The notes: generated by a model from the sequence alone, not told the origin. A stretch of DNA of 64,000 nucleotides from Cellulophaga algicola DSM 14237 (GCF_000186265.1 NC_014934.1:1984001-2048000), one strand, 5' to 3'; shown: positions 35,532-44,422, numbered from the stretch's first letter. Numbers and translations: made by a program.

Positions 35532-36701
35532 TTAAAGATTGATTACTTTAACTGTTTGTCCATCTTCTACAGTACGTGCACCTTCACTAATTATTTCCGC
35601 ACCATTTTCTAAACCTTCTAATACCTCAATAACATCACCTTGAGTCTTACCTGTTTTAATGATGATTTTTTTAGCAATACCTTCTTCATTTGCCTTTTTA
35701 TCACTAACCAAATAAACGTATTGTTCCCCATCTGCATTTTCAGAAATTATACTCTGAGGGATTAATACAGCACTTTCATTCGTATAATCATTGATCTTTA
35801 AACGAGCCGTTAAGTTTGGTTTTACACCTGATTCTTTTGACGGAATACCAACCTCTACTTTAAAAGTCCTATTTGTTGGGTTGATAAAATCTCCAGCCTG
35901 GCGAATTTTAGTGCTAATTGTTTTTCCGAGAATAGGAAACTCTACTTCTACGTTTTTACCTTTTGAAATATTGGTGATGTAATTTTCAGGAACATCAGTT
36001 TCAATGTACATATTGTCTAAGTTTACAATACGCATTATTTGAGATTGTCCTGCAGCTACAACACTACCTTGCTCTGTAATAACATCATCAATAGTACCAG
36101 AAAAAGGTGCTCTAATTACTGTTTTTGCAATCTGTTGTTGTAATTGTGCTACTGCTCTAGATTGTGCCTCGTAAGTAGATTTTGCTTGTAAAAATTGAAT
36201 TTCACTCCCTATTTGCTGATCCCATAAACGTTTCTGACGCTCAAAAGTGGTTTTAGCTAATTCTGCTTGAATTTCTAATTGTGCAACTTGCTGACTTAAT
36301 CCGCCATCATCAATCTTTCCTAAGATTTGACCTTTACTTACCTTCTGTCCTTCCTTAACATAGATATTGGTTAGAATACCGTTGTATTCAGGAGTAATTA
36401 CCAAAAGACTCTTAGTAGTTACATTTCCTTGTAACTCTAAATAATGATTAAATAGTTCTTCTTTAGCTGTAATTGTAGTAATCAATGGAACTTTTTTAAC
36501 CGTATCATATTGCGCTAAAGCTTCATCTAACTGTTTAATTTTATCATGAATTATTTCTTGGTCTCCAACCAATTCAGCACGTTTAGTTCTAATTTCTTCA
36601 GGGTTAGTAGATGCTATAACATCTTCTACTGATTTTTTTTTATCTCCACCACATGCTACAAGTAGGAAGGTGGCTGCGCTTGCAATTAATAATTTTTTCA
36701 T
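35532..36701 (-). CDS. Efflux RND transporter periplasmic adaptor subunit (lipoprotein)
   Basis: This is a membrane fusion protein that joins the RND pump to the outer-membrane channel. It has a lipobox (LLVACGG), a coiled-coil hairpin between two halves of a lipoyl domain (IYVKEGQKVSKGQILGKIDD before, IRAPFSGTIDDVITEQGSVV after), and beta-barrel and membrane-proximal domains ending in AEIISEGARTVEDGQTVKV. The length is 389 residues. It is the third gene of the tetR-tolC-adaptor-RND operon. Confidence 0.93.
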   Translation of the reverse strand: MKKLLIASAATFLLVACGGDKKKSVEDVIASTNPEEIRTKRAELVGDQEIIHDKIKQLDEALAQYDTVKKVPLITTITAKEELFNHYLELQGNVTTKSLLVITPEYNGILTNIYVKEGQKVSKGQILGKIDDGGLSQQVAQLEIQAELAKTTFERQKRLWDQQIGSEIQFLQAKSTYEAQSRAVAQLQQQIAKTVIRAPFSGTIDDVITEQGSVVAAGQSQIMRIVNLDNMYIETDVPENYITNISKGKNVEVEFPILGKTISTKIRQAGDFINPTNRTFKVEVGIPSKESGVKPNLTARLKINDYTNESAVLIPQSIISENADGEQYVYLVSDKKANEEGIAKKIIIKTGKTQGDVIEVLEGLENGAEIISEGARTVEDGQTVKVINL

Positions 36702-36739
36702 TGTATATTTTTTCTAGTTGATTGTTAAGTATAATTGGC

Positions 36740-38074
36740 TTAGTTATTAAGAACTACCTCTAGTTCTGTCTTAGTATTTATAACATCTACCATAGATTGT
36801 AAATAGGTGTTTTGCGCATCATATAATTGTAGTTGTGCTTGTCTTAGCTCAAAACTACTAGCAATACCTTCAGAATATTTAATCTGATTTTTGTTTTCGA
36901 TGCGTTCTGCTAGCGCTAAGTTTTCTTTGTAGGTAGCATATTGCTCAACAGCCAAAATATAATCACTTTGTGCTTTTTTAAGCTGAAGTTTTATTTGCTG
37001 TTCCGCCTCTGTTAACTGTGTTTTTGCTTTTTCTAGAGCAATTTTTGCACGTTGTGTACTTGCGCTTCTTTTTAGGGAGCTAAAAATAGGAATGTTTAGA
37101 TCTACACCGAAAATGGAATAATCAAACCACTCTGTCTCGCTTTTAAAAAAATTAAATTGATCACTATAGGCAGAACTACCGAAGTTTATAAAGGCATTAA
37201 GCGTTGGTAATGCTTTGCTGCGTTGTAATTTTAATTCTAAAGCACGTTGCTCGTTTAGATTCAGTGCCATTTTATAATCCACATTGTTATTAAGATTAAA
37301 TGCGGTATCTACAAAAGCTAAATCTGTTTCCTGTTGCGCCAAATCATCTAGATTGTCAGACAACAGCGTTGGGTTGTCTGTTGCAATACCTAAAGTCAAA
37401 TTCAACATTTGAAGTGTAATTATTTTTAAACGCGCTGCATTCTTTAATTGATTTTCAACGGTAGATAGGGTGATCTGCAACTGCTCTACACTTTCCTCAT
37501 CTCCTAATCCATTTTCATAAATCTTTTTTGTTTCAAAAAGATTCTTCTCCAAGGTGGCAATGTTGTTTTCTAAAATTTTAACACTCTCTTCTGCTAGTAA
37601 TACATTGCCATAGGCTTGTACTACCGCTTTTTTAACATCTAAGGCCGTCTTTTCTTGATTGTTCTTGCTGTAATTTATAAACGTTTTAGTGGCTTGTACT
37701 CCCACAATGTAAGAGCCATCAAATATCTTTTGAGTTAAAGTTGCTGTGGCTGTCATAGACTGTGGCTCACTAAAAATTACGGGGGCAAAAGTACCTTCTT
37801 CTCCACCGAAAAATTCAGCTGGGATTAAGGATATGGGTTGCTTTAATTGATTTTGATAGCCTACCGTACCATTAATTTGTGGTAATCCATCCGCAATTGT
37901 TTCCCATTTTTGCTTTTGGGCATCTTCAATATCGCGACTAGCATTAATGGCACTATAATTGTTTTCTAGCGCAAAGCTTATGGCCTCATCTAGCGTAAAG
38001 CTATTTTTAGTTTCCTGAGCCACACCTATAGAAAAATATAGTAGCGCTAAGAAGGTTAAGAAATGATTTTTCAT
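36740..38074 (-). CDS. TolC family outer-membrane efflux protein
   Basis: This is an exported 444-residue outer-membrane channel with a signal peptide ending near IGVAQ. It has the duplicated OEP layout, long helices rich in Gln, Lys and Glu, and repeats beginning near FTLDEAISFALENNYSAINA and again in the second half. It lies 39 bp downstream of the TetR gene and 38 bp upstream of the adaptor gene, in the usual order for a self-contained efflux operon. Confidence 0.92.
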   Translation of the reverse strand: MKNHFLTFLALLYFSIGVAQETKNSFTLDEAISFALENNYSAINASRDIEDAQKQKWETIADGLPQINGTVGYQNQLKQPISLIPAEFFGGEEGTFAPVIFSEPQSMTATATLTQKIFDGSYIVGVQATKTFINYSKNNQEKTALDVKKAVVQAYGNVLLAEESVKILENNIATLEKNLFETKKIYENGLGDEESVEQLQITLSTVENQLKNAARLKIITLQMLNLTLGIATDNPTLLSDNLDDLAQQETDLAFVDTAFNLNNNVDYKMALNLNEQRALELKLQRSKALPTLNAFINFGSSAYSDQFNFFKSETEWFDYSIFGVDLNIPIFSSLKRSASTQRAKIALEKAKTQLTEAEQQIKLQLKKAQSDYILAVEQYATYKENLALAERIENKNQIKYSEGIASSFELRQAQLQLYDAQNTYLQSMVDVINTKTELEVVLNN

Positions 38075-38113
38075 ATTTTGATTGTTATATTAAGTTTTCT
38101 GCTGTTGTTTGTT

Positions 38114-38719
38114 TTATTCTTGATTTGAATTAATAAGTTCATTTAAAATTTTTCTGCCATCCGGGGTAATAATTCCTCTAAGGTGATACTCTAAATATTC
38201 ATCTTGTAATTTGTTAATTGGAAACAAATCTGTAGGGAATAAACTAAAATCTTTTATACTAGTTACTCCTGTAAAATAGATTCTTGAAACAAATTCGATG
38301 TTTAGATTTGGCCTATAGATACCCAAAGCAATACCTTTTTTGATATTGTTAATAACACATCGCTGCATAGCGTCATATTGTTTTGATCTTAAGGAAGAAT
38401 ATATTTTCGGATAATATTTTTGTAATTGATATTGAGGAGAAGATTTTTCATCCTTTAAATGCAGCATCACAAACTTTTTAATTTCTAAAAGTTCTTCAAT
38501 AGGGTTCTTTTGTAAGGTGCAAATTGCGTCAATACCCGTGGTTATGGAGCAAAATAATTGAAGCGTACATGCTTCTATAAGCTTTGTTTTATTTTCGTAA
38601 TTGGCATAAATGGTTTTTTTAGAAATGCCCATTTCATGGGCTAAATCATCCATAGTAACACTTTTAAACCCTAAGGTTAAAAACATTTCAGTTGCTTTTT
38701 CTAAAACTTTCTCCTTCAT
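38114..38719 (-). CDS. TetR/AcrR family transcriptional regulator
   Basis: This 201-residue repressor has an N-terminal helix-turn-helix, MTMDDLAHEMGISKKTIYANY at about residues 22-42 with one substitution from that typed form (VTMDDL), and a C-terminal ligand domain. It is the first gene of the efflux operon and probably represses it until a substrate binds. A 15-bp inverted repeat with a 10-bp spacer lies just upstream, between the -33 and -7 promoter elements, and is the likely autoregulatory operator. Confidence 0.9.
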   Translation of the reverse strand: MKEKVLEKATEMFLTLGFKSVTMDDLAHEMGISKKTIYANYENKTKLIEACTLQLFCSITTGIDAICTLQKNPIEELLEIKKFVMLHLKDEKSSPQYQLQKYYPKIYSSLRSKQYDAMQRCVINNIKKGIALGIYRPNLNIEFVSRIYFTGVTSIKDFSLFPTDLFPINKLQDEYLEYHLRGIITPDGRKILNELINSNQE

Positions 38720-38727
38720 ATTGGCTG

Positions 38728-38758
38728 CAAATGTACTTCGGAAACTTTAAAAACCAAA
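38728..38758 (-). promoter_or_regulatory. Promoter of the tetR-tolC-adaptor-RND operon
   Basis: On the minus strand TTTG is followed by exactly 19 bp and then TACATTTG, the full Bacteroidota promoter form. It ends 8 bp before the tetR ATG, giving a very short leader. Confidence 0.65.
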
Positions 38759-38773
38759 AAAGTTTCCAAAGTA
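38734..38773. promoter_or_regulatory. Inverted-repeat operator for the TetR regulator
   Basis: The arms TACTTCGGAAACTTT and AAAGTTTCCAAAGTA are complementary at 14 of 15 positions and separated by 10 bp. The repeat covers the -33 element and reaches the -7 element, so a bound repressor would exclude RNA polymerase. Confidence 0.65.
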
Positions 38774-38848
38774 TTTACGTTAATTTAACATTTGATTCTT
38801 AGCAAACTTGTTCTACAAACACTTTCATACTATTTGATAGGTTTAATG

Positions 38849-38856
38849 TATTTTTG
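38849..38856 (+). promoter_or_regulatory. Promoter -7 element of the prenyl synthase gene
   Basis: TATTTTTG matches TAnnTTTG, 15 bp before the ATG chosen here. It overlaps an upstream in-frame TTG and so argues against that codon as the start. Confidence 0.4.
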
Positions 38857-38871
38857 AAAAAAAATTGCCAC

Positions 38872-39846
38872 ATGCAACGCATTGAAGATTACCGAGAAGA
38901 GTTTATAGCCTACTTAGAAGAAAAATCAAAACTTAAAGAGCCTATTAATTTATACGAACCTATTACATATATTTTGTCCTTAGGGGGTAAGCGTTTACGG
39001 CCTATTTTGACCTTAATGACCGCAGATATTTTCGGCGCAGATTATAAAAAAGCTTTAGATGCTGCTTTAGCTGTTGAAGTTTTTCATAATTTTTCATTGG
39101 TTCATGATGATATTATGGATGATGCGCCTTTACGTAGAGGAAAGGCAACAGTTCATGAAAAATGGGATATTAATACTGGAATTCTTTCAGGAGATGCCAT
39201 GTTGATTACTGCCTATCAACTTTTTGAAAATTATGAAGGAGAGGTTTTTAGAAGTTTGGCTAAATTGTTTAGTAAAACGGCTATTGAGGTTTGTGAAGGC
39301 CAACAGTACGATGTAGATTTTGAAACTAGAGATGATGTTACTATTCCTGAGTATTTAAAAATGATTGAATACAAAACTGCAGTTTTAGTAGGAGCAGCTA
39401 TGAAAATGGGTGCAATTATTGCGAATGCTTCTACAGAAGGTCAAGATAGTATCTATGAATTTGGTAGAAACTTGGGTATTGCTTTTCAATTGCAAGATGA
39501 TTATTTAGATGCTTTTGGGGATCCTAAAACATTTGGTAAACAGGTAGGAGGAGACATTATAGAAAATAAAAAAACGTTTTTGTATTTGAAAGCATTAGCG
39601 CAATCTGCTCCTGAACAAGTAAGTGAGTTAGAACATTTGTTTTCTATTCAACCAGTAGATGCTACAGAAAAAATTGATACTGTAAAAAGTATTTTCTTGG
39701 AAAGTGGTGCTGCAGAACGTACACAAAAAGAAATAGTAATTTATACAGAAAAAGCTTTTGATGTATTGGCTAAATTAGAAATCTCCGAAGAGAAAAAATT
39801 AGTACTTAAGAATTTTGGAGAAAGCCTAATGCAACGAAAAGTTTAA
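38872..39846 (+). CDS. Polyprenyl synthetase family protein
   Basis: This trans-prenyltransferase extends allylic diphosphates with isopentenyl diphosphate. The first aspartate-rich motif is DDIMDD at residues 79-84, the second DDYLD at 209-213. The GGKRLRP segment (38-44) is also present. The length of 324 residues fits a geranylgeranyl or longer-chain synthase. The ATG giving MQRIEDYREEF is preferred because the promoter element lies over the earlier TTG. The product would feed quinones and carotenoids. The next gene, convergent with no gap, is a lycopene cyclase. Confidence 0.92.
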   Translation: MQRIEDYREEFIAYLEEKSKLKEPINLYEPITYILSLGGKRLRPILTLMTADIFGADYKKALDAALAVEVFHNFSLVHDDIMDDAPLRRGKATVHEKWDINTGILSGDAMLITAYQLFENYEGEVFRSLAKLFSKTAIEVCEGQQYDVDFETRDDVTIPEYLKMIEYKTAVLVGAAMKMGAIIANASTEGQDSIYEFGRNLGIAFQLQDDYLDAFGDPKTFGKQVGGDIIENKKTFLYLKALAQSAPEQVSELEHLFSIQPVDATEKIDTVKSIFLESGAAERTQKEIVIYTEKAFDVLAKLEISEEKKLVLKNFGESLMQRKV

Positions 39847-40989
39847 TTAAAATAAACGTCTAAATAAAGCCTTGATAAATGGCATAGGGGACAATGCACT
39901 GATAAATTTTATGTCTTCAAAAATACTTGTTTCCTCATCTAGAAACTTAAAAATTAATTGCGGATTTCTATTTTTAAATAAGGCTTCAAATATGGACTGT
40001 CCTAAATAATTTTTATGGTATAAGATGTCTAAAAGTAAAAGATCATAAAACCAAAATTTATCTCTTTTTCCAAAGTTCTGAAGTGATTTTTGGCTTTTTA
40101 GATGCTGAATTAACTTTATAGTTTTTTTTTCTGTGTTTTTAAATGTGTAGCCTGTACTTGCTTTTGTCCAGCCCCCGGCTGTACCAATATAAAGTAGGTT
40201 AGCCCTATTTTTTAGTGTAAAATTATAAGAAGTCATAGGAATGCTACCTCTTTCTTTCTCTATAATCTCATAACTATAAATACCTAGTTTTTGGGTCATG
40301 TACTCTTGAATAGCATCTTCATATTCGTGTTCTTTAAGTAGATGTTCCGAAAACAAGGTATATTCTAATAAAGCTTCGTTTTTTGCAGTAGGTAATACAT
40401 ACATAAAGCGTGTATTTCCTTTTTGAGGAATAGAAAAATCCATAAATGTTGCTGTTTCTGCATTAAAAACGGGATCTTTTGTTTTAATATACCAACCGAT
40501 AAAGTGTTGCTGCAAAACAGGGTATTTTTTTTGTTGTAAGAGCGCTGTAGCATCAAGAATACTATTAAATACGGTCTTACCTATAAACGAATTGTTGGAA
40601 GTCTTAACACAATTTTCTGCTGGAGAATTTGTAACGGATACAACCTCTTCGTTTACAAATGTTATGTTTGGGTAATCTGCTAACTTTTTTAAAATAGAAG
40701 TATAAAAATCTATTCCTTTAATCATTTTATACTGATAAGGAGCTATAGCATACTTTTTATTGATCTCTTTACCCTCAAAATGGATGCTACTCCATTTTTT
40801 ATAAAGTATAGTATCAAAATTACCTTGCCCTTTTTCCCAAAAGCACCAGGTTCTATCGTTATGTTGTTTTGCAGCTTTATCAATAAGTAAAATAGACTTC
40901 TTAGCAAAAAAAGAGTCCTTACCCATAGCTTCTGCTAATAATAAACCAGCAGCTCCGGCACCAATAATTATATAGTCAAAGGAAGCCAT
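39847..40989 (-). CDS. crtY: Lycopene cyclase, CrtY type
   Basis: This FAD/NAD(P)-fold cyclase turns linear lycopene into beta-carotene. The nucleotide fold is IIIGAGAAGLLLAEAM at residues 7-22, and the diagnostic NDRTWCFWE at 44-52. The segment LYIGTAGGWTKASTGYTF is also a CrtY feature. The 380 residues match the family. Other carotenoid genes (crtB, crtI, crtZ) are not in the window. Its start overlaps the stop of an unknown secreted-protein gene by one base, so the two are co-transcribed. Confidence 0.92.
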   Translation of the reverse strand: MASFDYIIIGAGAAGLLLAEAMGKDSFFAKKSILLIDKAAKQHNDRTWCFWEKGQGNFDTILYKKWSSIHFEGKEINKKYAIAPYQYKMIKGIDFYTSILKKLADYPNITFVNEEVVSVTNSPAENCVKTSNNSFIGKTVFNSILDATALLQQKKYPVLQQHFIGWYIKTKDPVFNAETATFMDFSIPQKGNTRFMYVLPTAKNEALLEYTLFSEHLLKEHEYEDAIQEYMTQKLGIYSYEIIEKERGSIPMTSYNFTLKNRANLLYIGTAGGWTKASTGYTFKNTEKKTIKLIQHLKSQKSLQNFGKRDKFWFYDLLLLDILYHKNYLGQSIFEALFKNRNPQLIFKFLDEETSIFEDIKFISALSPMPFIKALFRRLF

Positions 40990-41981
40990 TACTCTTTCAG
41001 ATAAGGAATTTGATAAGTTTTAATTATCGGAATATTAACGGTCTTTTTTATCTTTTCAGTTTTTTCCACTACAGCGATAATTTCAATGGCAATATGAATA
41101 CCATATATGTTGTCAGGATTTCTTATTCCTAAATAACTTTTATCTGAAGATGACATTTTTACGATGCCAGACTTAAAGTTTTCACGTGTACCTTCTAGAT
41201 TAGATTTAAAATCTTCTTTTTCTTTGAATAACTCTGCGTCTTGATCAGAATTTAGTACGTAAATATCGCAAATGTTTGCTCCCGGAGGGGGATTTAAATT
41301 ACTCACCGCACCTTGTATCTCATCATCTTCTTTAATAAATTTGGTAAGTTGTGAAGCAAAATTAAAAGAGGATAGGGTGTTTTTTATATCATTTTCTTCT
41401 CTTGATGCTGTAAATACATAGTACCATTCTCTGGTGTTTTTCGGTAGATTTACGGGGACAATAATTCTATTTTTACCTCCTTTTAAAAAAGCATTTGAGG
41501 TACTGTTTAAATAAAATTTTTCATTTTGAATAGAAATAGATTCTAAGATTTTTTTGTCTACCAACTGCGCTGTCGGAAATCCGTACGTAGTGTCTTTTTT
41601 TACTTTATATCCTATTTGTGGTTTCTTTTTTCGAGTAGAAGTGGTTTCGTAGTTTAGTTGATAATCACTAGCTTTAGAATTAGTGTTCTTAATAACTAGT
41701 TTATAAATACCATCTTTAGAAATAGTGATAACTCTAGAAAATACTTTTTCATCTTCTATTTTAACGAGTAGCTTATTAGGGTATTGATAGAGCAGAAAAC
41801 TATTCTTTTTTGCTTTTTTATTTTTAGGCGTTATGGTTATGGAAATAACATCATTTTCATAGGCAGGTATCAAAACCTCTTTTTCTTCATTGGATGCAAT
41901 ACTTAAGATTTCACTGTTAGACGTTTGGGCTTGGGTTGTAAAAACAATCAAAAAGATAATCAGGTAAAATGTAGGTTTCAT
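40989..41981 (-). CDS. Secreted protein of unknown function, upstream of crtY
   Basis: This 330-residue exported protein has a signal peptide (MKPTFYLIIFLIVFTTQAQ). The N-terminal 110 or so residues look beta-rich, with SKDGIYKLVIKNTNS reminiscent of a pre-peptidase or jelly-roll type sandwich. The middle has WYYVFTASREENDI and the C-terminal part contains IHIAIEIIAVVEKTEKIKK. I recognise no named family. It lies 70 bp downstream of a TonB receptor gene, has its own TATCTTTG element, and overlaps crtY by one base. Confidence 0.75.
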   Translation of the reverse strand: MKPTFYLIIFLIVFTTQAQTSNSEILSIASNEEKEVLIPAYENDVISITITPKNKKAKKNSFLLYQYPNKLLVKIEDEKVFSRVITISKDGIYKLVIKNTNSKASDYQLNYETTSTRKKKPQIGYKVKKDTTYGFPTAQLVDKKILESISIQNEKFYLNSTSNAFLKGGKNRIIVPVNLPKNTREWYYVFTASREENDIKNTLSSFNFASQLTKFIKEDDEIQGAVSNLNPPPGANICDIYVLNSDQDAELFKEKEDFKSNLEGTRENFKSGIVKMSSSDKSYLGIRNPDNIYGIHIAIEIIAVVEKTEKIKKTVNIPIIKTYQIPYLKE

Positions 41982-41997
41982 TATCAGCTATTTTTTT

Positions 41998-42005
41998 CAA
42001 AGATA
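41998..42005 (-). promoter_or_regulatory. Promoter -7 element of the secreted protein-crtY pair
   Basis: TATCTTTG on the minus strand lies 16 bp before the ATG and matches TAnnTTTG, so this pair may be transcribed separately from the TonB receptor gene. Confidence 0.35.
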
Positions 42006-42051
42006 CCAATTTTAAGCATCTGTAATAATTTCTATGAAACCCACATTGTTT

Positions 42052-44331
42052 TTAATCTAAACTATATCGTAGTCCTAAAAAACCTCTAATGCCTTGGTTT
42101 GGACCATAAACATAAGTTGGGTCAAAAGTTAAAGCATTTGGGTTGTTTGCGGTAGCTACCGCATTTCCGCTATTATCAAAAGTTACATTCTTGTCAAAAG
42201 GATCATTTGCTCTAGCTATAATAAATGGGTTTCCTTTATTTGGGGTCCAGTTTAATAAGTTTTTTACCCCACCATAAAATTCAAACTTATCAATTCCTTT
42301 ATAGGTGAGTTGTATGTTTTGAATACTCCATGTTGGCGAGTATTCACTTCTAGGATCTAACGCTCCTAAAAGAGGCAAACGCATTGGACCATAAATGTTA
42401 CCGGTATAATCAATGCTTACATCAATATTTTTAATATCGTACGAAATGTTCCAGGTTCCAGAGAATTTTTCAGTAAGTATCTGTTCTGTTTTAATTCCTT
42501 TTTCAGTAGTAGTAACTTCTTGTAATGTGGCTCCTATCAAAACTTTTAATCCATTAGGGAATACCATGTCTATATTTCCGCTGATCCCTTGTGCAACAGA
42601 TTTTCCATCTAAATTATCATAAATAATTAGATTTGGATTCGTATCATAATCAGGAATGATGGCATTGCTAAAGTTCGTATAAAATACAGAGAGATCTAAA
42701 CCAACAAACAAGCCGTTACTGCTATATATTTTTTTTAAATAGTTAAGGTTCACATTAAAAGATTGTTCGGGGTCTAGTTCTTCTGCAATGACAACATCTC
42801 TAGAACCTGTTAGTGCAGCATGTTCTTCTGTAAATATATTTACAACACGAAATCCTGTTCCTGCATTTAAGCGTAGAATATCATTATCGGTTATTTTCCA
42901 GCGATACGCTGCTCTTGGGGTTAATATAGAGCCATGGCGTTTGTCATAATCATAGCGTAAACCTAATAAAAGCGATTGTTTCTTAGAAAAAGCAATTTCA
43001 TCCTGAGCAAAAACACTTGGTATCACAACTTCATCAGGTTTGTTTTTATCTAGTTCGGCCGTGGCTGTGGTATTATCATCATAATAATTATAGCGAACGG
43101 AAGTGCCTAGAAGTATATCATGTTTGTTTTTAGTAAGATCCCATGTTAATTGAGAAAAACCAATACGCTGTTTAGCTAAATACTTCACATCACCATAGAC
43201 AGAATTTTGATCGTGATCTGTATATGAGAATGAAAGCATCATCTTTTCTTTTATAGGTAGTTGGTATTTACCTAATAACTCATACCTGCGGGTATAGATA
43301 CTTTCGCCGTAAATTTCATCGCCACCACGGTACTCTGGAGTCCATTGTAGTTCTCCACCCCATCTGTCTTCATAAAAAAAACGTCCAGCTAAAGATAAAA
43401 CGCGGTCTTCTTTACGCTGAAAATTCCATTTTTGAAATACAGAAATACGATGCTGTAAGGTTAAATCTGTAAAATTATCATCGTTATTGTCTATAGGGTT
43501 GCTATAATTAAAGTAATTAACACCTAATAAAGCAGTTGCTTTTTTACCTACATTTATTTTACCCCCAGCATCTAAATTATATTCTCCCCAACCTGTACCA
43601 AAAGCATCGATAGATAATTTAGGTGCCTGTAAGGTGTTTTTAGTAATAATATTTATGAGCCCTCCTACGGCCTCACTGCCATATAAACTAGAAGCAGGAC
43701 CTTTTACTATTTCTATCTGTTCTATAAGAGAATTTGGAATTCCAGATAAACCGTAAACGGTGCTTAAGCCACTAACAATAGGCATTCCATCTATTAAAAC
43801 TAAAGTATAAGGCCCTTCAAGACCATTAATATGGATATCTCCCGTATTGCATACATTACAATTTATTTGTGGTCTAACTCCGTTTACATTTTGTAACGCT
43901 TCAAAGATACTTGCGGTAGGGTTTTGTTTTAAAAAAGTAGGACTGTAGACTTCAACAGGGACAGGGCTGTCAGATCTGCTCACTGCTTTTAGGGTTCCCG
44001 TAACGACCATTTCTTCTAACTGTTCGGACTGTGCGATAAGATTAATTTCTACATTGCTAGTAGTATTTTCTGTTACCGTAATTGTTTTAATTCTTGGTTG
44101 ATACCCAATCGCAGAAACCTTTAGCGTGTAGGAACCTGGTTTTAAATTAAAGGAGAATTTTCCATTTTCGTCGGATGAGGTGCCTTGAGTGGAACTAGCT
44201 ATTAAAATGTTAGCAAATGGAACTCTTGTATTTTTATCTAGCACAGTACCAGATATTTTTGATTCCTGACTTATTGCTGCAAGCGTAGATGCAAAACAAA
44301 GAGTGATTAAGATGTTTTTTAGTATTGTCAT
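42052..44331 (-). CDS. TonB-dependent receptor, probably metal-related
   Basis: This outer-membrane active transporter has 759 residues. After the signal peptide a CarboxypepD_reg-like domain covers about residues 24-100 (ISGTVLDKNTRVPFANILIA). The plug then starts near EEMVVTGTLKAV, and the 22-strand barrel ends in GIRGFLGLRYSLD. The plug contains C158 and C161 in INCNVCNTGDIHING, a motif conserved in one branch of Bacteroidota receptors. The promoter contains a DtxR-like box, and the divergent gene encodes a MntR/DtxR-type regulator followed by an Nramp transporter, so manganese or iron uptake is the likely role. The ligand form is unknown. Confidence 0.88.
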   Translation of the reverse strand: MTILKNILITLCFASTLAAISQESKISGTVLDKNTRVPFANILIASSTQGTSSDENGKFSFNLKPGSYTLKVSAIGYQPRIKTITVTENTTSNVEINLIAQSEQLEEMVVTGTLKAVSRSDSPVPVEVYSPTFLKQNPTASIFEALQNVNGVRPQINCNVCNTGDIHINGLEGPYTLVLIDGMPIVSGLSTVYGLSGIPNSLIEQIEIVKGPASSLYGSEAVGGLINIITKNTLQAPKLSIDAFGTGWGEYNLDAGGKINVGKKATALLGVNYFNYSNPIDNNDDNFTDLTLQHRISVFQKWNFQRKEDRVLSLAGRFFYEDRWGGELQWTPEYRGGDEIYGESIYTRRYELLGKYQLPIKEKMMLSFSYTDHDQNSVYGDVKYLAKQRIGFSQLTWDLTKNKHDILLGTSVRYNYYDDNTTATAELDKNKPDEVVIPSVFAQDEIAFSKKQSLLLGLRYDYDKRHGSILTPRAAYRWKITDNDILRLNAGTGFRVVNIFTEEHAALTGSRDVVIAEELDPEQSFNVNLNYLKKIYSSNGLFVGLDLSVFYTNFSNAIIPDYDTNPNLIIYDNLDGKSVAQGISGNIDMVFPNGLKVLIGATLQEVTTTEKGIKTEQILTEKFSGTWNISYDIKNIDVSIDYTGNIYGPMRLPLLGALDPRSEYSPTWSIQNIQLTYKGIDKFEFYGGVKNLLNWTPNKGNPFIIARANDPFDKNVTFDNSGNAVATANNPNALTFDPTYVYGPNQGIRGFLGLRYSLD

Positions 44332-44361
44332 TATTTATATTTATTAAAGGCTAATTTTAAA

Positions 44362-44377
44362 TTTAGGCAAAGCTAAA
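44362..44377. promoter_or_regulatory. DtxR/MntR-like box over the TonB receptor promoter
   Basis: TTTAGGCAAAGCTAAA is an imperfect palindrome close to MntR/DtxR-type boxes (TTTAGG-4-CCTAAA form, one arm base changed). It covers the TAGCTTTG -7 element of the TonB receptor gene, so binding should repress that gene. Confidence 0.55.
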
Positions 44378-44397
44378 AATATATTTAAGATTACAAA
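44368..44397 (-). promoter_or_regulatory. Promoter of the TonB receptor gene
   Basis: On the minus strand TTTG, 18 bp and TAGCTTTG form a Bacteroidota promoter. The -7 element ends 36 bp before the ATG and lies inside the DtxR-like box. Confidence 0.5.
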
Positions 44398-44399
44398 AT

Positions 44400-44422
44400 T
44401 TTATTTTAGAGTCTTAAATAAA
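44400..44422. promoter_or_regulatory. 23-bp palindrome before the MntR/DtxR-type gene
   Basis: Arms TTTATTTTAGA and TCTTAAATAAA flank a single G and pair at 10 of 11 positions. It ends 3 bp before the TACTTTTG -7 element of the regulator gene, at the -33 to -12 position. It is a candidate autoregulatory operator, though its sequence differs from the box on the receptor side. Confidence 0.5.
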
